The position numbers and the translations under genes were made by a program. Below, piece by piece: positions 32,459 to 39,945 of a stretch of DNA of 40,502 nt. How positions within the stretch are numbered: position 1 is the first letter of the stretch; each line of letters starts with the position of its first letter. Origin of the DNA: Promethearchaeota archaeon (GTDB lineage: Archaea; Asgardarchaeota; Lokiarchaeia; Sigyniarchaeales; SOKP01); NCBI GenBank assembly GCA_016839765.1, contig JAEOTP010000032.1, forward strand, positions 1 to 40,502, in the 5' to 3' direction. The notes beneath the pieces were generated by a model that saw only the letters and a list, made by a program, of their open reading frames with translations, had not been told where the DNA came from and made no database searches.

Positions 32459-33922
32459 TTATTCTGGTTTGTCTCCATGAGTCCATGTTTCACCACTTAT
32501 AAAATCATAAATCATTTTGAAGTTTCTGTAATGGGAAATATATTTGAGATTTGACAGTATAATTCTCCATCTATAAATACTTCTTAGTGTTCGCAAATTT
32601 TGGTTAAAAATGTATTTTGGGCGCATTAGAAATTTAAAATAAGCATTCTTTACTTCTTTTTCTACCATTTCAAGAGGCGGGAGTAAGGTTTTAACACCAT
32701 TTTCCCAATATTTCTCAGGATCAATTTTGCCTTCACGAACTAAATTATCCCAGACTTCTGTTCCGGGAATAGCGCCATAAATATGAAATTGTGGAAAATC
32801 AATCTCTAATTTTTGGGCATAGACTAAAGTTTTTTTAATTTCTTCCAAAGTTTCAGTCGGCGCTCCAACAATAAAAGTGCCTAAAATAAAGTCAATATTT
32901 CTTTTTTTAGCCTTTTTAGTTGCTTCAATCGCCATTTTTGGAGTGATTCCTTTGTTAAAGTAATTAAGTATTCTTTGGTTTGCGCTTTCTATGCCAAAAG
33001 AGATTGATCGACATCCTGCTTTTCGCATTTCATAAAGTAATAAATCATTTACAATATCTACTCGTTGATCACAGACCCAAATAAAATCAAACTTATTCTT
33101 TTGAATTTCTCGAAATAACTTGATAGCTCTACGAGGATTATTAGTAAAATTATCATCCACCCAGTAGAGATTTGTGTAGCCTTCACTATCTAACCACTCT
33201 AGCTCGTCTATAACATAAGAAATTGATCTAGCTCTCCACTGCCGTTTAGATAATTTACATTGACAACAAAATGCACAGTTAAATGTACAACCTCGACTTG
33301 ATTGAATAGTGATAAATTTTCCGTAATCTGCGTTGAATCCACCATAATTTTGGAGATAATTAATATCTTTACAAGCATCTCTATCAGGAAATGGTAAATC
33401 ATCAAGATTTTTGATTAAAGGGCGGTCTGAATTAATTATAATCTTTCCATTATCACGATAAGTAATTCCTAAGACATTTTTCAAATCTCTATTCTTTTCT
33501 AAAGCTCTTACCAATTCATAAAATGTTATTTCTCCCTCTCCTCTAACACAAATATCTACAAAAGGATATTTCTTTAATATTCTGTTATGGTTAAAGGTAG
33601 CATGGCAGTTACCAAATGCAATTTTTACATTTGGATTCCATTCCTTTATGATTTTAGCTATAAAAGTAGCCCGCATGCCATGATTTATATCTGTCAATGT
33701 GTTAAATCCTATAATTTCAGGATCGATTTTTTTTACTCTTTCAAGAACTTGAGTAGTAGGAATTTTAGTTGCATGTTGATCGATAAGTGTACAATCATAT
33801 CCTTCTCTCTTAAGATAACCCATAACATAGAGAATTCCTAAGGGTGGATACGCCCCAGTAGTTTCATGTCCTCTTTCAGTTATATATGAACGAGGCGCTG
33901 GATTAATAAAACATATTTTCAT
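32459..33922 (-). CDS. B12-binding-type radical SAM protein
   Basis: A 487-residue enzyme. Residues 1-150 are a cobalamin-binding-like Rossmann domain (PPLGILYVMGYLKREGYDC, IIGFNTLTDI, FVDICVRGEGE). The radical SAM domain follows: Cys212, Cys216 and Cys219 in GCTFNCAFC are the CX3CX2C ligands of the [4Fe-4S] cluster, and Cys220 and Cys222 are close by. Later landmarks are YWVDDNFTNNPRRAI, CRSISFGIESANQRIL and HIYGAIPGTE. Such enzymes carry out methylations and ring or skeleton rearrangements in lipid, cofactor or natural-product pathways. The classical DXHXXG cobalamin motif is not obvious, so B12 may not be bound in the usual way. The substrate is unknown. ATG start at 33922. Confidence 0.88.
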   Translation of the reverse strand: MKICFINPAPRSYITERGHETTGAYPPLGILYVMGYLKREGYDCTLIDQHATKIPTTQVLERVKKIDPEIIGFNTLTDINHGMRATFIAKIIKEWNPNVKIAFGNCHATFNHNRILKKYPFVDICVRGEGEITFYELVRALEKNRDLKNVLGITYRDNGKIIINSDRPLIKNLDDLPFPDRDACKDINYLQNYGGFNADYGKFITIQSSRGCTFNCAFCCQCKLSKRQWRARSISYVIDELEWLDSEGYTNLYWVDDNFTNNPRRAIKLFREIQKNKFDFIWVCDQRVDIVNDLLLYEMRKAGCRSISFGIESANQRILNYFNKGITPKMAIEATKKAKKRNIDFILGTFIVGAPTETLEEIKKTLVYAQKLEIDFPQFHIYGAIPGTEVWDNLVREGKIDPEKYWENGVKTLLPPLEMVEKEVKNAYFKFLMRPKYIFNQNLRTLRSIYRWRIILSNLKYISHYRNFKMIYDFISGETWTHGDKPE

Positions 33923-34139
33923 TTTCTTAATATTTTAAATATTTTTCATAAAATAAAAATGGTTTAAGAATTTCACCAATTCTAATACAATTTTGTCCAT
34001 TTTTTATTTCTATTAATTTATTTATACCTCAAAAAAGAATTCATTAAATTACTTCTAAACTAAAAAAATGGAGTTAAAAATTCAATATTACATCAACTCT
34101 ATGTTTATATATCCTAATTTTCTTTTAATACAAAGAGAG

Positions 34140-34487
34140 ATGAATAAGAATAAAGATTATTATGAACTTTTAGGGATTGAAAAAGACGCGACTGAAAGGG
34201 AGATTAAACTAGCATATAGGAAACTGGCCAAAAAATATCACCCAGATGTTAATAAGAGTGATCCTAATGCAAAGGATAAATTTATTGAAATAAAGGAAGC
34301 ATATGATACGTTAATCGATCCTATCAAACGTAGAATCTATGATCAAGCAGGATATAATCCTCGAAATATAGATTGGAACGATATTTTTAGAACAACTGAT
34401 TTTAGGACAATAAGAGAAATATTACGAGAGATGTATGGATATAGAACACCATACTATAAACCTCCTCCTGAAGGTATGTATATATAA
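34140..34487 (+). CDS. DnaJ-like J-domain protein
   Basis: About 115 residues. A complete J domain begins right at the start ([20 protein letters not shown]), with the HPD motif in [10 protein letters not shown] and the usual [11 protein letters not shown] end. HPD stimulates the ATPase of an Hsp70 partner. There is no Gly/Phe-rich or zinc-finger region; the 40-residue tail ([22 protein letters not shown]) is short, so this is a minimal type III J protein. I place the start at ATG 34140, since J domains normally begin within a few residues of the Met; ATG 34068 would add 24 hydrophobic residues ([18 protein letters not shown]). No dnaK or grpE is nearby. Confidence 0.88.
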   Translation: MNKNKDYYELLGIEKDATEREIKLAYRKLAKKYHPDVNKSDPNAKDKFIEIKEAYDTLIDPIKRRIYDQAGYNPRNIDWNDIFRTTDFRTIREILREMYGYRTPYYKPPPEGMYI

Positions 34488-34666
34488 CCAAATATTCAGC
34501 TTTTAGCCCATATTAAAAGGTAATATATATAGAAAGTATTGATTGAATAATTATCTTGTAGAGATTAAAAAATTTGAATATATTTATTTTAATCAAAAAT
34601 TTAACATAATCATAATTTAAAAGCATATTTTGAGATTTGTAGAACTTTTAGGTAGGAGAAGCCTTA

Positions 34667-35662
34667 TTGAATTCGAATGTTAATAGAAACCATGAAATTA
34701 TAGCATATATCTTATTAATCTTAACAGCTGTTATTTGGGGTGGTACTTGGCCATTAGGCCGCTGGTTAGTATCTGAAGAGGTTGGAGGAGCAACTATACC
34801 CCCACTGATGATAGCAGTGATTCGGTATTTTCTGGCTATAATTTGCTTTTTTCCCATTCTTAAATATAAAGAAGGATTATTGAATTGGAAATTTGCAAAG
34901 GAAAATTGGAGAATTTTAACTTTAATGGGACTATTATCTGTAACAATTTATCAGATAGGTTATCTTTTAGGTGAAATTTTCACTGCTGCAAGTGATGCCA
35001 GTATAATGGTCGCAACTAACGCTATTTGGGTTGTCATTCTTTCTACTAAATTCTTAAAAACAGAATTTTTTACCTGGAAAAAAGTTATTGGAACTCTTTT
35101 AGCATTCATAGCAGTTATTATTGTAGTAGGGTTTTCTCCGAATGTAGATGTCTCGAATCGTATTCTTGGAGATATATTAATATTGGTAGCCGCTTTTTCT
35201 TATGCTATATATACGGTAACTTCACGTTATTTTTTGAATAAAACCCAAGATAAGCCTAATGCTTATCAACCAAGCTCTTTATGGATAATAACATGGGTAT
35301 CTTTTTTCGGATTTTTAATAACCACCCCTATCGGATTACTTATTAGCCCGGAATTTTTTAATCCATTGGAATACCTAAGCATTCCGCCGCGAATATGGAT
35401 TGGGATTGCTTACTTAGCATTTCTCTCTACAGTAGGAGCATACACATTCTATTTAGAAGGTGTTAAACGTTTAAACGCTAGTAGAGCAGCAATTTTCCAA
35501 ACTTTAGTACCTTTATTTGGAGTAATCCTCTCTGCTATATTTTTAAAAGAAAAATTCGATATTTTTATCTATCCTTTTGCCTTATTTTTAGTAATATTGG
35601 GAATTTCACTTGTAAATCGTAAATCCTTGCATAAAAAGGGAGAAAAACCTAAAACAATTTGA
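34667..35662 (+). CDS. EamA/DMT-family transporter
   Basis: 331 residues with ten hydrophobic helices in two similar halves, the drug/metabolite transporter (EamA) layout. Helix 1 holds ILTAVIWGGTWPLGRW; the second repeat begins ILGDILILVAAFSYAIYTVTSR; LEGVKRLNASRAAIFQTLVPLFGVILSAIFLKE is the diagnostic end of the second repeat. It probably exports a small metabolite; the substrate cannot be told. The start is TTG 34667 with GGTAGGAG 8 bases before it. No in-frame ATG fits the first helix. Positively charged residues at the C-terminus (HKKGEKPK) are probably cytosolic. Confidence 0.92.
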   Translation: MNSNVNRNHEIIAYILLILTAVIWGGTWPLGRWLVSEEVGGATIPPLMIAVIRYFLAIICFFPILKYKEGLLNWKFAKENWRILTLMGLLSVTIYQIGYLLGEIFTAASDASIMVATNAIWVVILSTKFLKTEFFTWKKVIGTLLAFIAVIIVVGFSPNVDVSNRILGDILILVAAFSYAIYTVTSRYFLNKTQDKPNAYQPSSLWIITWVSFFGFLITTPIGLLISPEFFNPLEYLSIPPRIWIGIAYLAFLSTVGAYTFYLEGVKRLNASRAAIFQTLVPLFGVILSAIFLKEKFDIFIYPFALFLVILGISLVNRKSLHKKGEKPKTI

Positions 35663-35748
35663 TTGCAGTATACTATAAATTTTTGATTTCATTATTATCT
35701 TTAATATAATATTGTTAAACATAATAAAAATACAATTAAGGCTATATT

Positions 35749-36018
35749 TTGGTTAAATCATCAAAATCAGACTTAATTAAGAAAATTCAGTCTGATTATA
35801 ATAAAAAGCTGAAAGATTTAGAGTCTAAATTAGCAGTGAAGCATAAAGAACTGAGTCAAATTGAAATTAATCTTGCCCATGAATTAAAAAAGATTGAGCG
35901 CTCTAATATTTCTATGTTAAAGTCAAAAAGGGCTAATTTAAATGCCATTATTATACAATTAAAAAAAGAAATAAAAAAAGTTAATAAAGAAAAAATTAAG
36001 AAACTCAGAAAATTATAA
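35749..36018 (+). CDS. Short coiled-coil peptide of unknown function
   Basis: 89 residues, almost wholly Lys/Glu/Leu-rich, reading as one long coiled coil (IKKIQSDYNKKLKDLESKL, HKELSQIEINLAHELKK, IIIQLKKEIKKVNKEKIKK). The start is TTG 35749, preceded by AAGGCTATA. No domain is recognised. It has no RNA-like features and codon use resembles its neighbours. It ends 79 bases from the end of the convergent 322-residue gene. Charge pattern and length allow a structural role or RNA/DNA contact, but nothing shows which. Confidence 0.55.
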   Translation: MVKSSKSDLIKKIQSDYNKKLKDLESKLAVKHKELSQIEINLAHELKKIERSNISMLKSKRANLNAIIIQLKKEIKKVNKEKIKKLRKL

Positions 36019-36096
36019 ATAAAATTATCTAGAAAAATAAGTAAAGCATTCAAATATCAAATTGAAAGAAAAATAATTCAGATTATTCTGGAAAAT

Positions 36097-37065
36097 TTAA
36101 AATAAATAGAAGGTTTGACCTTGGTATTCATTTGACTTTATCCTACCAGCAAATAATAGTTTAGTTAATACTCCATTGAGATTCTCTGCTAAATATTGCT
36201 TCCATTCCCGATTATCTAATTCATTCACAATACGCTTCATCATACTTTCTGGTGTAAATGCCTTGCCGGTGTTTTTTCTTAAGTAGTTTACTATGTAATT
36301 ATCAACTTCTTCAACTAATGCTAGTTTTTGGTCTCTTTCTTCCTTTTTTATTTCACCTTTTAGAGAACTTAATTCTTCAATATGATCCAATTCAGAACGG
36401 AACACATTACTCTTAAGTCCTCTCTCGATCCATTCTAAAGCACTTCCTTTATCACCCATACCTAAGGCAGATTGAGCATTTTTTATACACTCCATTGTGT
36501 AGGCTTCTCTAATATTTAAAATATAGTCGTAAAAATTCGTTAACCGATTATTGAAATTTTCCTCTGTCTCAAATTCGTGAAGAAAGTTAAATTTACTCTC
36601 AAATATAGAGTAAATATACATCTCTCCGTTCTTACGCAATGATATATCATTCCAAAAAATAAAATGAGGACTCGGAGCTTGTTTTTTATATCGGGTTTTT
36701 TTTTCTTTGTACTCAAAAGTTGGCAAATTTAACGCTACACCTTCAGGTGCGAATAATGCATCGGTGTAATAACTTCCGCGAAGATCGCGCAAGATTATTG
36801 AATCAAATAATTTTCCAATCATTACACCAGTAAGACCAGCCAAAAACCCGGCGGCCGAAGACCCCCCAAAACCACGAAAAAGCCAATACATAGCTCTAGG
36901 ATTAGATTTGGGTAATTGGTTAACATTAGTTATTTTGTAGTGAATATACAAGCTACTACTATAAAGTATTTGATTATCATGAGGGATAATATCTCCTAAT
37001 GATTGTCTATCGATTGGAACAAAATAATTAGATGAATAATCCTGATCTTGTTTATCTTGAGACAT
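36097..37065 (-). CDS. Unrecognised protein with C-terminal winged-helix-like domain
   Basis: 322 residues. The N-terminal third is polar and then has a Gly/Ala-rich hydrophobic stretch about 69-88 (GFGGSSAAGFLAGLTGVMIG) that could be one membrane helix or a buried helix pair. About 195-240 is TPR-like (NAQSALGMGDKGSALEWIERGLKSN). The last 60 residues (AFTPESMMKRIVN, YLAENLNGVLTKLLFAGRIKSNEYQGQTFYLF) look like a winged helix. ATG start with GTGAG upstream. Adjacent on the same strand to the Lrp/AsnC gene but 148 bases away. I do not recognise the family. A regulator or a membrane-associated adaptor are both possible. Confidence 0.55.
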   Translation of the reverse strand: MSQDKQDQDYSSNYFVPIDRQSLGDIIPHDNQILYSSSLYIHYKITNVNQLPKSNPRAMYWLFRGFGGSSAAGFLAGLTGVMIGKLFDSIILRDLRGSYYTDALFAPEGVALNLPTFEYKEKKTRYKKQAPSPHFIFWNDISLRKNGEMYIYSIFESKFNFLHEFETEENFNNRLTNFYDYILNIREAYTMECIKNAQSALGMGDKGSALEWIERGLKSNVFRSELDHIEELSSLKGEIKKEERDQKLALVEEVDNYIVNYLRKNTGKAFTPESMMKRIVNELDNREWKQYLAENLNGVLTKLLFAGRIKSNEYQGQTFYLF

Positions 37066-37212
37066 ACTTCTTACTCACTAAGATTGAGAAATTATTTTGA
37101 GATTGATTTCAATTTACTATTTGTTTAAAATATATATAAAGATTTAGGTTTAGAATATACTAATTCCAGTAGAGAAGAAACTCAGAAAAATATCTAAATG
37201 AGAGAAATAAGA

Positions 37213-37689
37213 TCATTCTGGAATAATAATAGAGGGGTCTTCTTTTATTCGATCTAATACAATTTGGGTTTTTACTTCTTCTACCCCAGGAAGATTCCGT
37301 AATTTTTCAATTAAGCTCATGGAATCATTATGATTGAGACATTTTGCCATTATAAAAATTGGATAATCCCCTGTTATCACATAAGCATACTTTACTGTTT
37401 CCATACCTTCTATTTTATCTTTTACTTTATCTAATGGTTCTGAAGAATTTACCCTCAAAGATGCCATTACCATTTCACGATACCCTAATTGACGACAATC
37501 GATTAAAGCTACATATTTCTTAATCAAAACTTTTTCTAATTTCTGAATTCTAGCCCTAACCGCTGTAGGGCTTTTATCAATTTTTTCTGCTATTGATGCT
37601 ATCGTTAATTTTGCATCATTTTGTAAAAGATCTAAAATTTGCTTATCAAACTCATCAATATCAATATTGTTTACTTTACTAATCGTCAT
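37213..37689 (-). CDS. Lrp/AsnC-family transcriptional regulator
   Basis: A 158-residue regulator. The N-terminal helix-turn-helix runs through DEFDKQILDLLQNDAKLTIASIAEKIDKSPTAVRARIQKLEKV; the AsnC/RAM effector-binding domain follows (DKVEGMETVKYAYVITGDYPIFIMAKC-like, then LPGVEEVKTQIVLD). Family members form dimers or octamers and bind palindromic AT-rich sites, often in response to an amino acid. It starts at ATG 37689 with AAGGAAG. Divergent from tusA with a 286-base shared region that contains one inverted repeat near each start, so control of its own gene and of the sulfur-relay genes is likely but unproven. Confidence 0.92.
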   Translation of the reverse strand: MTISKVNNIDIDEFDKQILDLLQNDAKLTIASIAEKIDKSPTAVRARIQKLEKVLIKKYVALIDCRQLGYREMVMASLRVNSSEPLDKVKDKIEGMETVKYAYVITGDYPIFIMAKCLNHNDSMSLIEKLRNLPGVEEVKTQIVLDRIKEDPSIIIPE

Positions 37690-37724
37690 TCTATCTTCCT
37701 TGATTATTATAATTCTATAGAAAT

Positions 37725-37745
37725 TTGAAAATTATAAAAATTTTC
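37725..37745. promoter_or_regulatory. Perfect 8+5+8 palindrome upstream of the Lrp/AsnC gene
   Basis: TGAAAATT, ATAAA, AATTTTCA lies 36-56 bases upstream of the regulator's start. Lrp-type proteins commonly bind such sites in their own promoters. Autoregulation is inference, and AT-only arms could arise by chance here. Confidence 0.4.
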
Positions 37746-37870
37746 ATTTAAAATATCTATTCTAATTAAATTTAAATATTAATCATATATAATTTTTTCC
37801 TCTAAAAAAATGTTTGACTTTAGATTAATTCGCTATATATTAAAGTGGTTTATAAATGAAAAAACTATGA

Positions 37871-37928
37871 TTTAAATATGAATCTATATTTTAACCTACA
37901 ATAGAGATCACAATTAAATTTTTGTGAT
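37871..37928 (+). promoter_or_regulatory. tusA promoter with inverted repeat
   Basis: A TATA-like TTTAAATA (37871-37878, the same box as at thioredoxin) is followed 36 bases after its first base by ATCACAA (37907-37913), an eight-base AT spacer and TTGTGAT (37922-37928). The repeat lies at or just past the expected transcription start and ends 47 bases before the tusA ATG. It may bind the divergent Lrp-type regulator. Confidence 0.4.
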
Positions 37929-37975
37929 TAAAATAACAAAAAAAATAGTGAAAAAAACTAAAAAAGTTGAGAAAA

Positions 37976-38218
37976 ATGTCAGATTTAACATTAGGCGAAG
38001 TGATAAAACTAGACTGTTTAGGTAAAAAATGTCCGATGCCTGTTTTAATGACAAAAAAAGAGCTTAAAAAGATGACATCTGGTCAAACTCTTGAATTAAC
38101 TGTGGATGATATTGGAGCTTTAAAAGATGTTCCTGCTCTTTTAAATAAGACTGGTGATGAATTAGTCGAGACTAAACAAGATAATGGTAAAATTACATTC
38201 ATAATACACAAAGCTTAG
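37976..38218 (+). CDS. tusA: TusA-family sulfurtransferase
   Basis: 80 residues from ATG 37976 (TTG 37967 would add three residues). The signature is DCLGKKCPMPVL: Asp, Gly, then Cys19-Pro-x-Pro, where Cys19 carries a persulfide in TusA proteins. The remainder (LTVDDIGALKDVPALLNKTGDE) is the usual two-layer alpha/beta fold, and the size is normal. TusA accepts sulfane sulfur from a donor and passes it to partners such as DsrE-type proteins. It is the first gene of the sulfur-relay group, 28 bases before the dsrE-like gene and divergent from the Lrp/AsnC gene. Confidence 0.9.
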   Translation: MSDLTLGEVIKLDCLGKKCPMPVLMTKKELKKMTSGQTLELTVDDIGALKDVPALLNKTGDELVETKQDNGKITFIIHKA

Positions 38219-38246
38219 AAACCAAATAATAAAGAGAGGTTATAAT

Positions 38247-38615
38247 TTGGCAACATATACATTCATGGTATCTACTGAACCATATAAATTTGAAGCAATG
38301 GACTCTCTACTTAATTTATGTAAAGCAGTTATAGAAAAAGGACGTTCAATTAAAGGAATTTTCTTCTATGGAAGTGGAGTTTACAATATAAAAAAAGATA
38401 TTGAAACTGGTATAACAGTTCGCAATTTGCCAACACGGTTGGAACAGTTTATTAAAGAACATAATATTCCTGTTGCTGGCTGTACGACATGGATTGGGTT
38501 ATGTGGATTGAAGGAACAGTGCTTTATTGATGGAGCAAAGGAAGAGGGCTTAGGTGAATTGTCAAACTGGACTGCTGAATCAGAAAAGTTAATTATGTTC
38601 GGAACAGGGGGATAG
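38247..38615 (+). CDS. DsrE/TusD-like sulfur carrier
   Basis: 122 residues of the DsrE/F fold (YTFMVSTEPYKFEAMDSLLNLCKA, IKGIFFYGSGVYNIKK). Three cysteines lie where the active cysteine of DsrE is expected: Cys79, Cys86 and Cys92 in VAGCTTWIGLCGLKEQCF. Of these, Cys86 or Cys92 is the best candidate. DsrE/TusD receive sulfur from TusA within a DsrEFH or TusBCD complex. The start is TTG 38247 with AGAGAGG about 9 bases upstream. It is tightly spaced with tusA (28 bases) and the DsrF-like gene (5 bases), which indicates one operon. Confidence 0.78.
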   Translation: MATYTFMVSTEPYKFEAMDSLLNLCKAVIEKGRSIKGIFFYGSGVYNIKKDIETGITVRNLPTRLEQFIKEHNIPVAGCTTWIGLCGLKEQCFIDGAKEEGLGELSNWTAESEKLIMFGTGG

Positions 38616-38620
38616 ACGCG

Positions 38621-38989
38621 ATGATTGAATCAGTTGTAATAGTGAGTGACCAATCTCCGATTGGAAAGAATTCTGCCCGCGAAGCTTTAAGGTTAGGCGC
38701 AGGATTTATGGGATTAGGGGAAGAGATTGACTGCAAAGTGGTACTTATGGGTGATGCGGTTTACTTAATAAGTAAACACGCAGACCCAACAATACTAGGA
38801 ATAGACTCTTTTGATGAACCATTAGAGATGGCAGAACTTTCAGATTTAGAAATCTTAGTACTTGATACAGCACTGGAGGACGCAGGCTTAACTGAACAAG
38901 ATCTCGTAAATTATGAAGGTTTATTGATAATTAATATTGAAGATCTTTCAAAATTATTTGACAATGCAGATACAATCTTTAGATTTTAA
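38621..38989 (+). CDS. DsrF/TusC-like protein without a conserved catalytic cysteine
   Basis: 122 residues with the DsrE/F fold pattern (ESVVIVSDQSPIGKNSAREALRLGAGFM, CKVVLMGDAVYLISKH). It contains a single Cys (Cys38, in the second strand), so it probably supports the complex rather than carrying sulfur, as TusC does in bacteria. It begins 5 bases after the dsrE-like gene and 14 bases before the dsrH-like gene. ATG start. Assignment to DsrF rather than another DsrE-like branch is by gene order and size. Confidence 0.72.
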   Translation: MIESVVIVSDQSPIGKNSAREALRLGAGFMGLGEEIDCKVVLMGDAVYLISKHADPTILGIDSFDEPLEMAELSDLEILVLDTALEDAGLTEQDLVNYEGLLIINIEDLSKLFDNADTIFRF

Positions 38990-39003
38990 GGTGGTGAATT
39001 AAG

Positions 39004-39345
39004 ATGGAACAAAATTTTGATATGATTTACTTATTTGGATTTAGCCCCAGATATGGAAATGAATTAAATCGATTATTACCAATTATTAGAAACCATTTAC
39101 AAAAAGGAAGCTCCATAGGAATGGTTCTAATTCAAGATGGAGTTATTGGCGCTTCTTCAAAAGGAAAAATGATAAACTCAATGAAGCAACTTGGAAACTT
39201 AAATTTTAAACTGTTTGTTATGAAACCAGATTTAAAAGCTAGAGGGATTCCATTAGAGCATACAAATGAAAATATTAAACCGATTGACTATACAGAGCTC
39301 GTTGATCTATTAGATAATTCTGGAAAAGTTATATCCTGGATGTAA
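39004..39345 (+). CDS. DsrH/TusB-like protein (cysteine-free)
   Basis: 113 residues with the third DsrEFH-type fold pattern (FDMIYLFGFSPRYGNELNRL, SSIGMVLIQDGVIGA, LKARGIP, YTELVDLLDNSGKVISWM). The ending is typical of DsrH/TusB. The protein has no cysteine at all, whereas some bacterial DsrH/TusB carry one. An AAGGTGGTGA Shine-Dalgarno stands 6 bases before ATG 39004. It is the last gene of the tight tusA-dsrEFH-like block; a 133-base gap with its own promoter and palindrome follows. Confidence 0.72.
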   Translation: MEQNFDMIYLFGFSPRYGNELNRLLPIIRNHLQKGSSIGMVLIQDGVIGASSKGKMINSMKQLGNLNFKLFVMKPDLKARGIPLEHTNENIKPIDYTELVDLLDNSGKVISWM

Positions 39346-39379
39346 TTTAAGAAACTACAATATGATTTAAAGTTAGTAT

Positions 39380-39431
39380 TATAAAAATTTTTTTAAAAAA
39401 AACCAATAATCATGGTTAACAATTTGTTAAC
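39380..39431 (+). promoter_or_regulatory. DsrE2-hdrC promoter with 17-base palindrome
   Basis: TATAAAA (39380-39386) is followed by GTTAACAA-T-TTGTTAAC (39415-39431), a perfect odd palindrome that starts 35 bases after the box, at or just past the expected transcription start. It ends 47 bases before the TTG start of the next gene. A one-base centre favours a protein site over a hairpin. It implies that dsrE2 and hdrC can be controlled apart from tusA-dsrEFH. Confidence 0.5.
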
Positions 39432-39478
39432 GCAAATTAGATAATAAATACAAAAAAAAGAAAAATAAGGTGAAAATT

Positions 39479-39895
39479 TTGGCTGAAACCGTAAATTTTA
39501 TTGTAAAGGATAAATCATTCGAAAAGTTCGCAATGATGATGATCCTTGGAACAACAGGTGATGCCATGGACACTAAAATGAATTTCTTCTTTACTTTTTG
39601 GGGATTAAATCTTTTAAAAAAGAAATTTAAACCTAAAGTTGCTGGAATGCCTGCTCCTATGAAAGGTATGGCAGCAAATATGTTTAAGAAAAGAATGAAA
39701 AAATTCGGAATAGAGGATCCATGGGGAATGATTAAAGACGCTGTTGATAATGGAAATATGAAGTTATATCCATGTCAAATGACTATGGATTTAATGGGAA
39801 TAAAAAGAGAAGAATTACTTGATTGGGTAGAAGAACCTGTTGGTGCCGCTTCATTTTTAGAAATGAGTGACGGAGGCAGAATAGTTTCATTATAA
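39479..39895 (+). CDS. DsrE2-like (DsrE/F/H family) protein, Met-rich
   Basis: 138 residues from TTG 39479. I prefer this over GTG 39470 because AAGGTGA at 39468-39474 is a near-perfect Shine-Dalgarno for the TTG and overlaps the GTG. The C-terminal LYPCQMTMDLMGIKREELL holds the single cysteine in the DsrE2-type C-x-x-T/S-M-D-L-M-G setting, followed by EEPVGAASFLEM. The middle is unusually Met-rich (VAGMPAPMKGMAANMFKKRM). DsrE2 proteins exchange sulfur with TusA and are linked to Hdr-like complexes in archaea. There is no membrane helix. It precedes hdrC by 50 bases, with a T-run between. Confidence 0.78.
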   Translation: MAETVNFIVKDKSFEKFAMMMILGTTGDAMDTKMNFFFTFWGLNLLKKKFKPKVAGMPAPMKGMAANMFKKRMKKFGIEDPWGMIKDAVDNGNMKLYPCQMTMDLMGIKREELLDWVEEPVGAASFLEMSDGGRIVSL

Positions 39896-39909
39896 TAAAT
39901 AATAAATTA

Positions 39910-39925
39910 TTTTTTTTTATTTTTT
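39910..39925 (+). terminator. Candidate U-run between dsrE2 and hdrC
   Basis: A run of T with one interrupting A follows the dsrE2 stop by about 14 bases and ends 20 bases before the hdrC ATG. It could end part of the dsrE2 transcripts; read-through into hdrC is likely because little room remains for a separate promoter. Confidence 0.35.
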
Positions 39926-39945
39926 AACAAAAAAAGTGATGTTAA

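Noticed and set aside
39470-39478. GTG start for the DsrE2-like gene
   Set aside because: The GTG is part of the AAGGTGA Shine-Dalgarno that is correctly spaced for TTG 39479.
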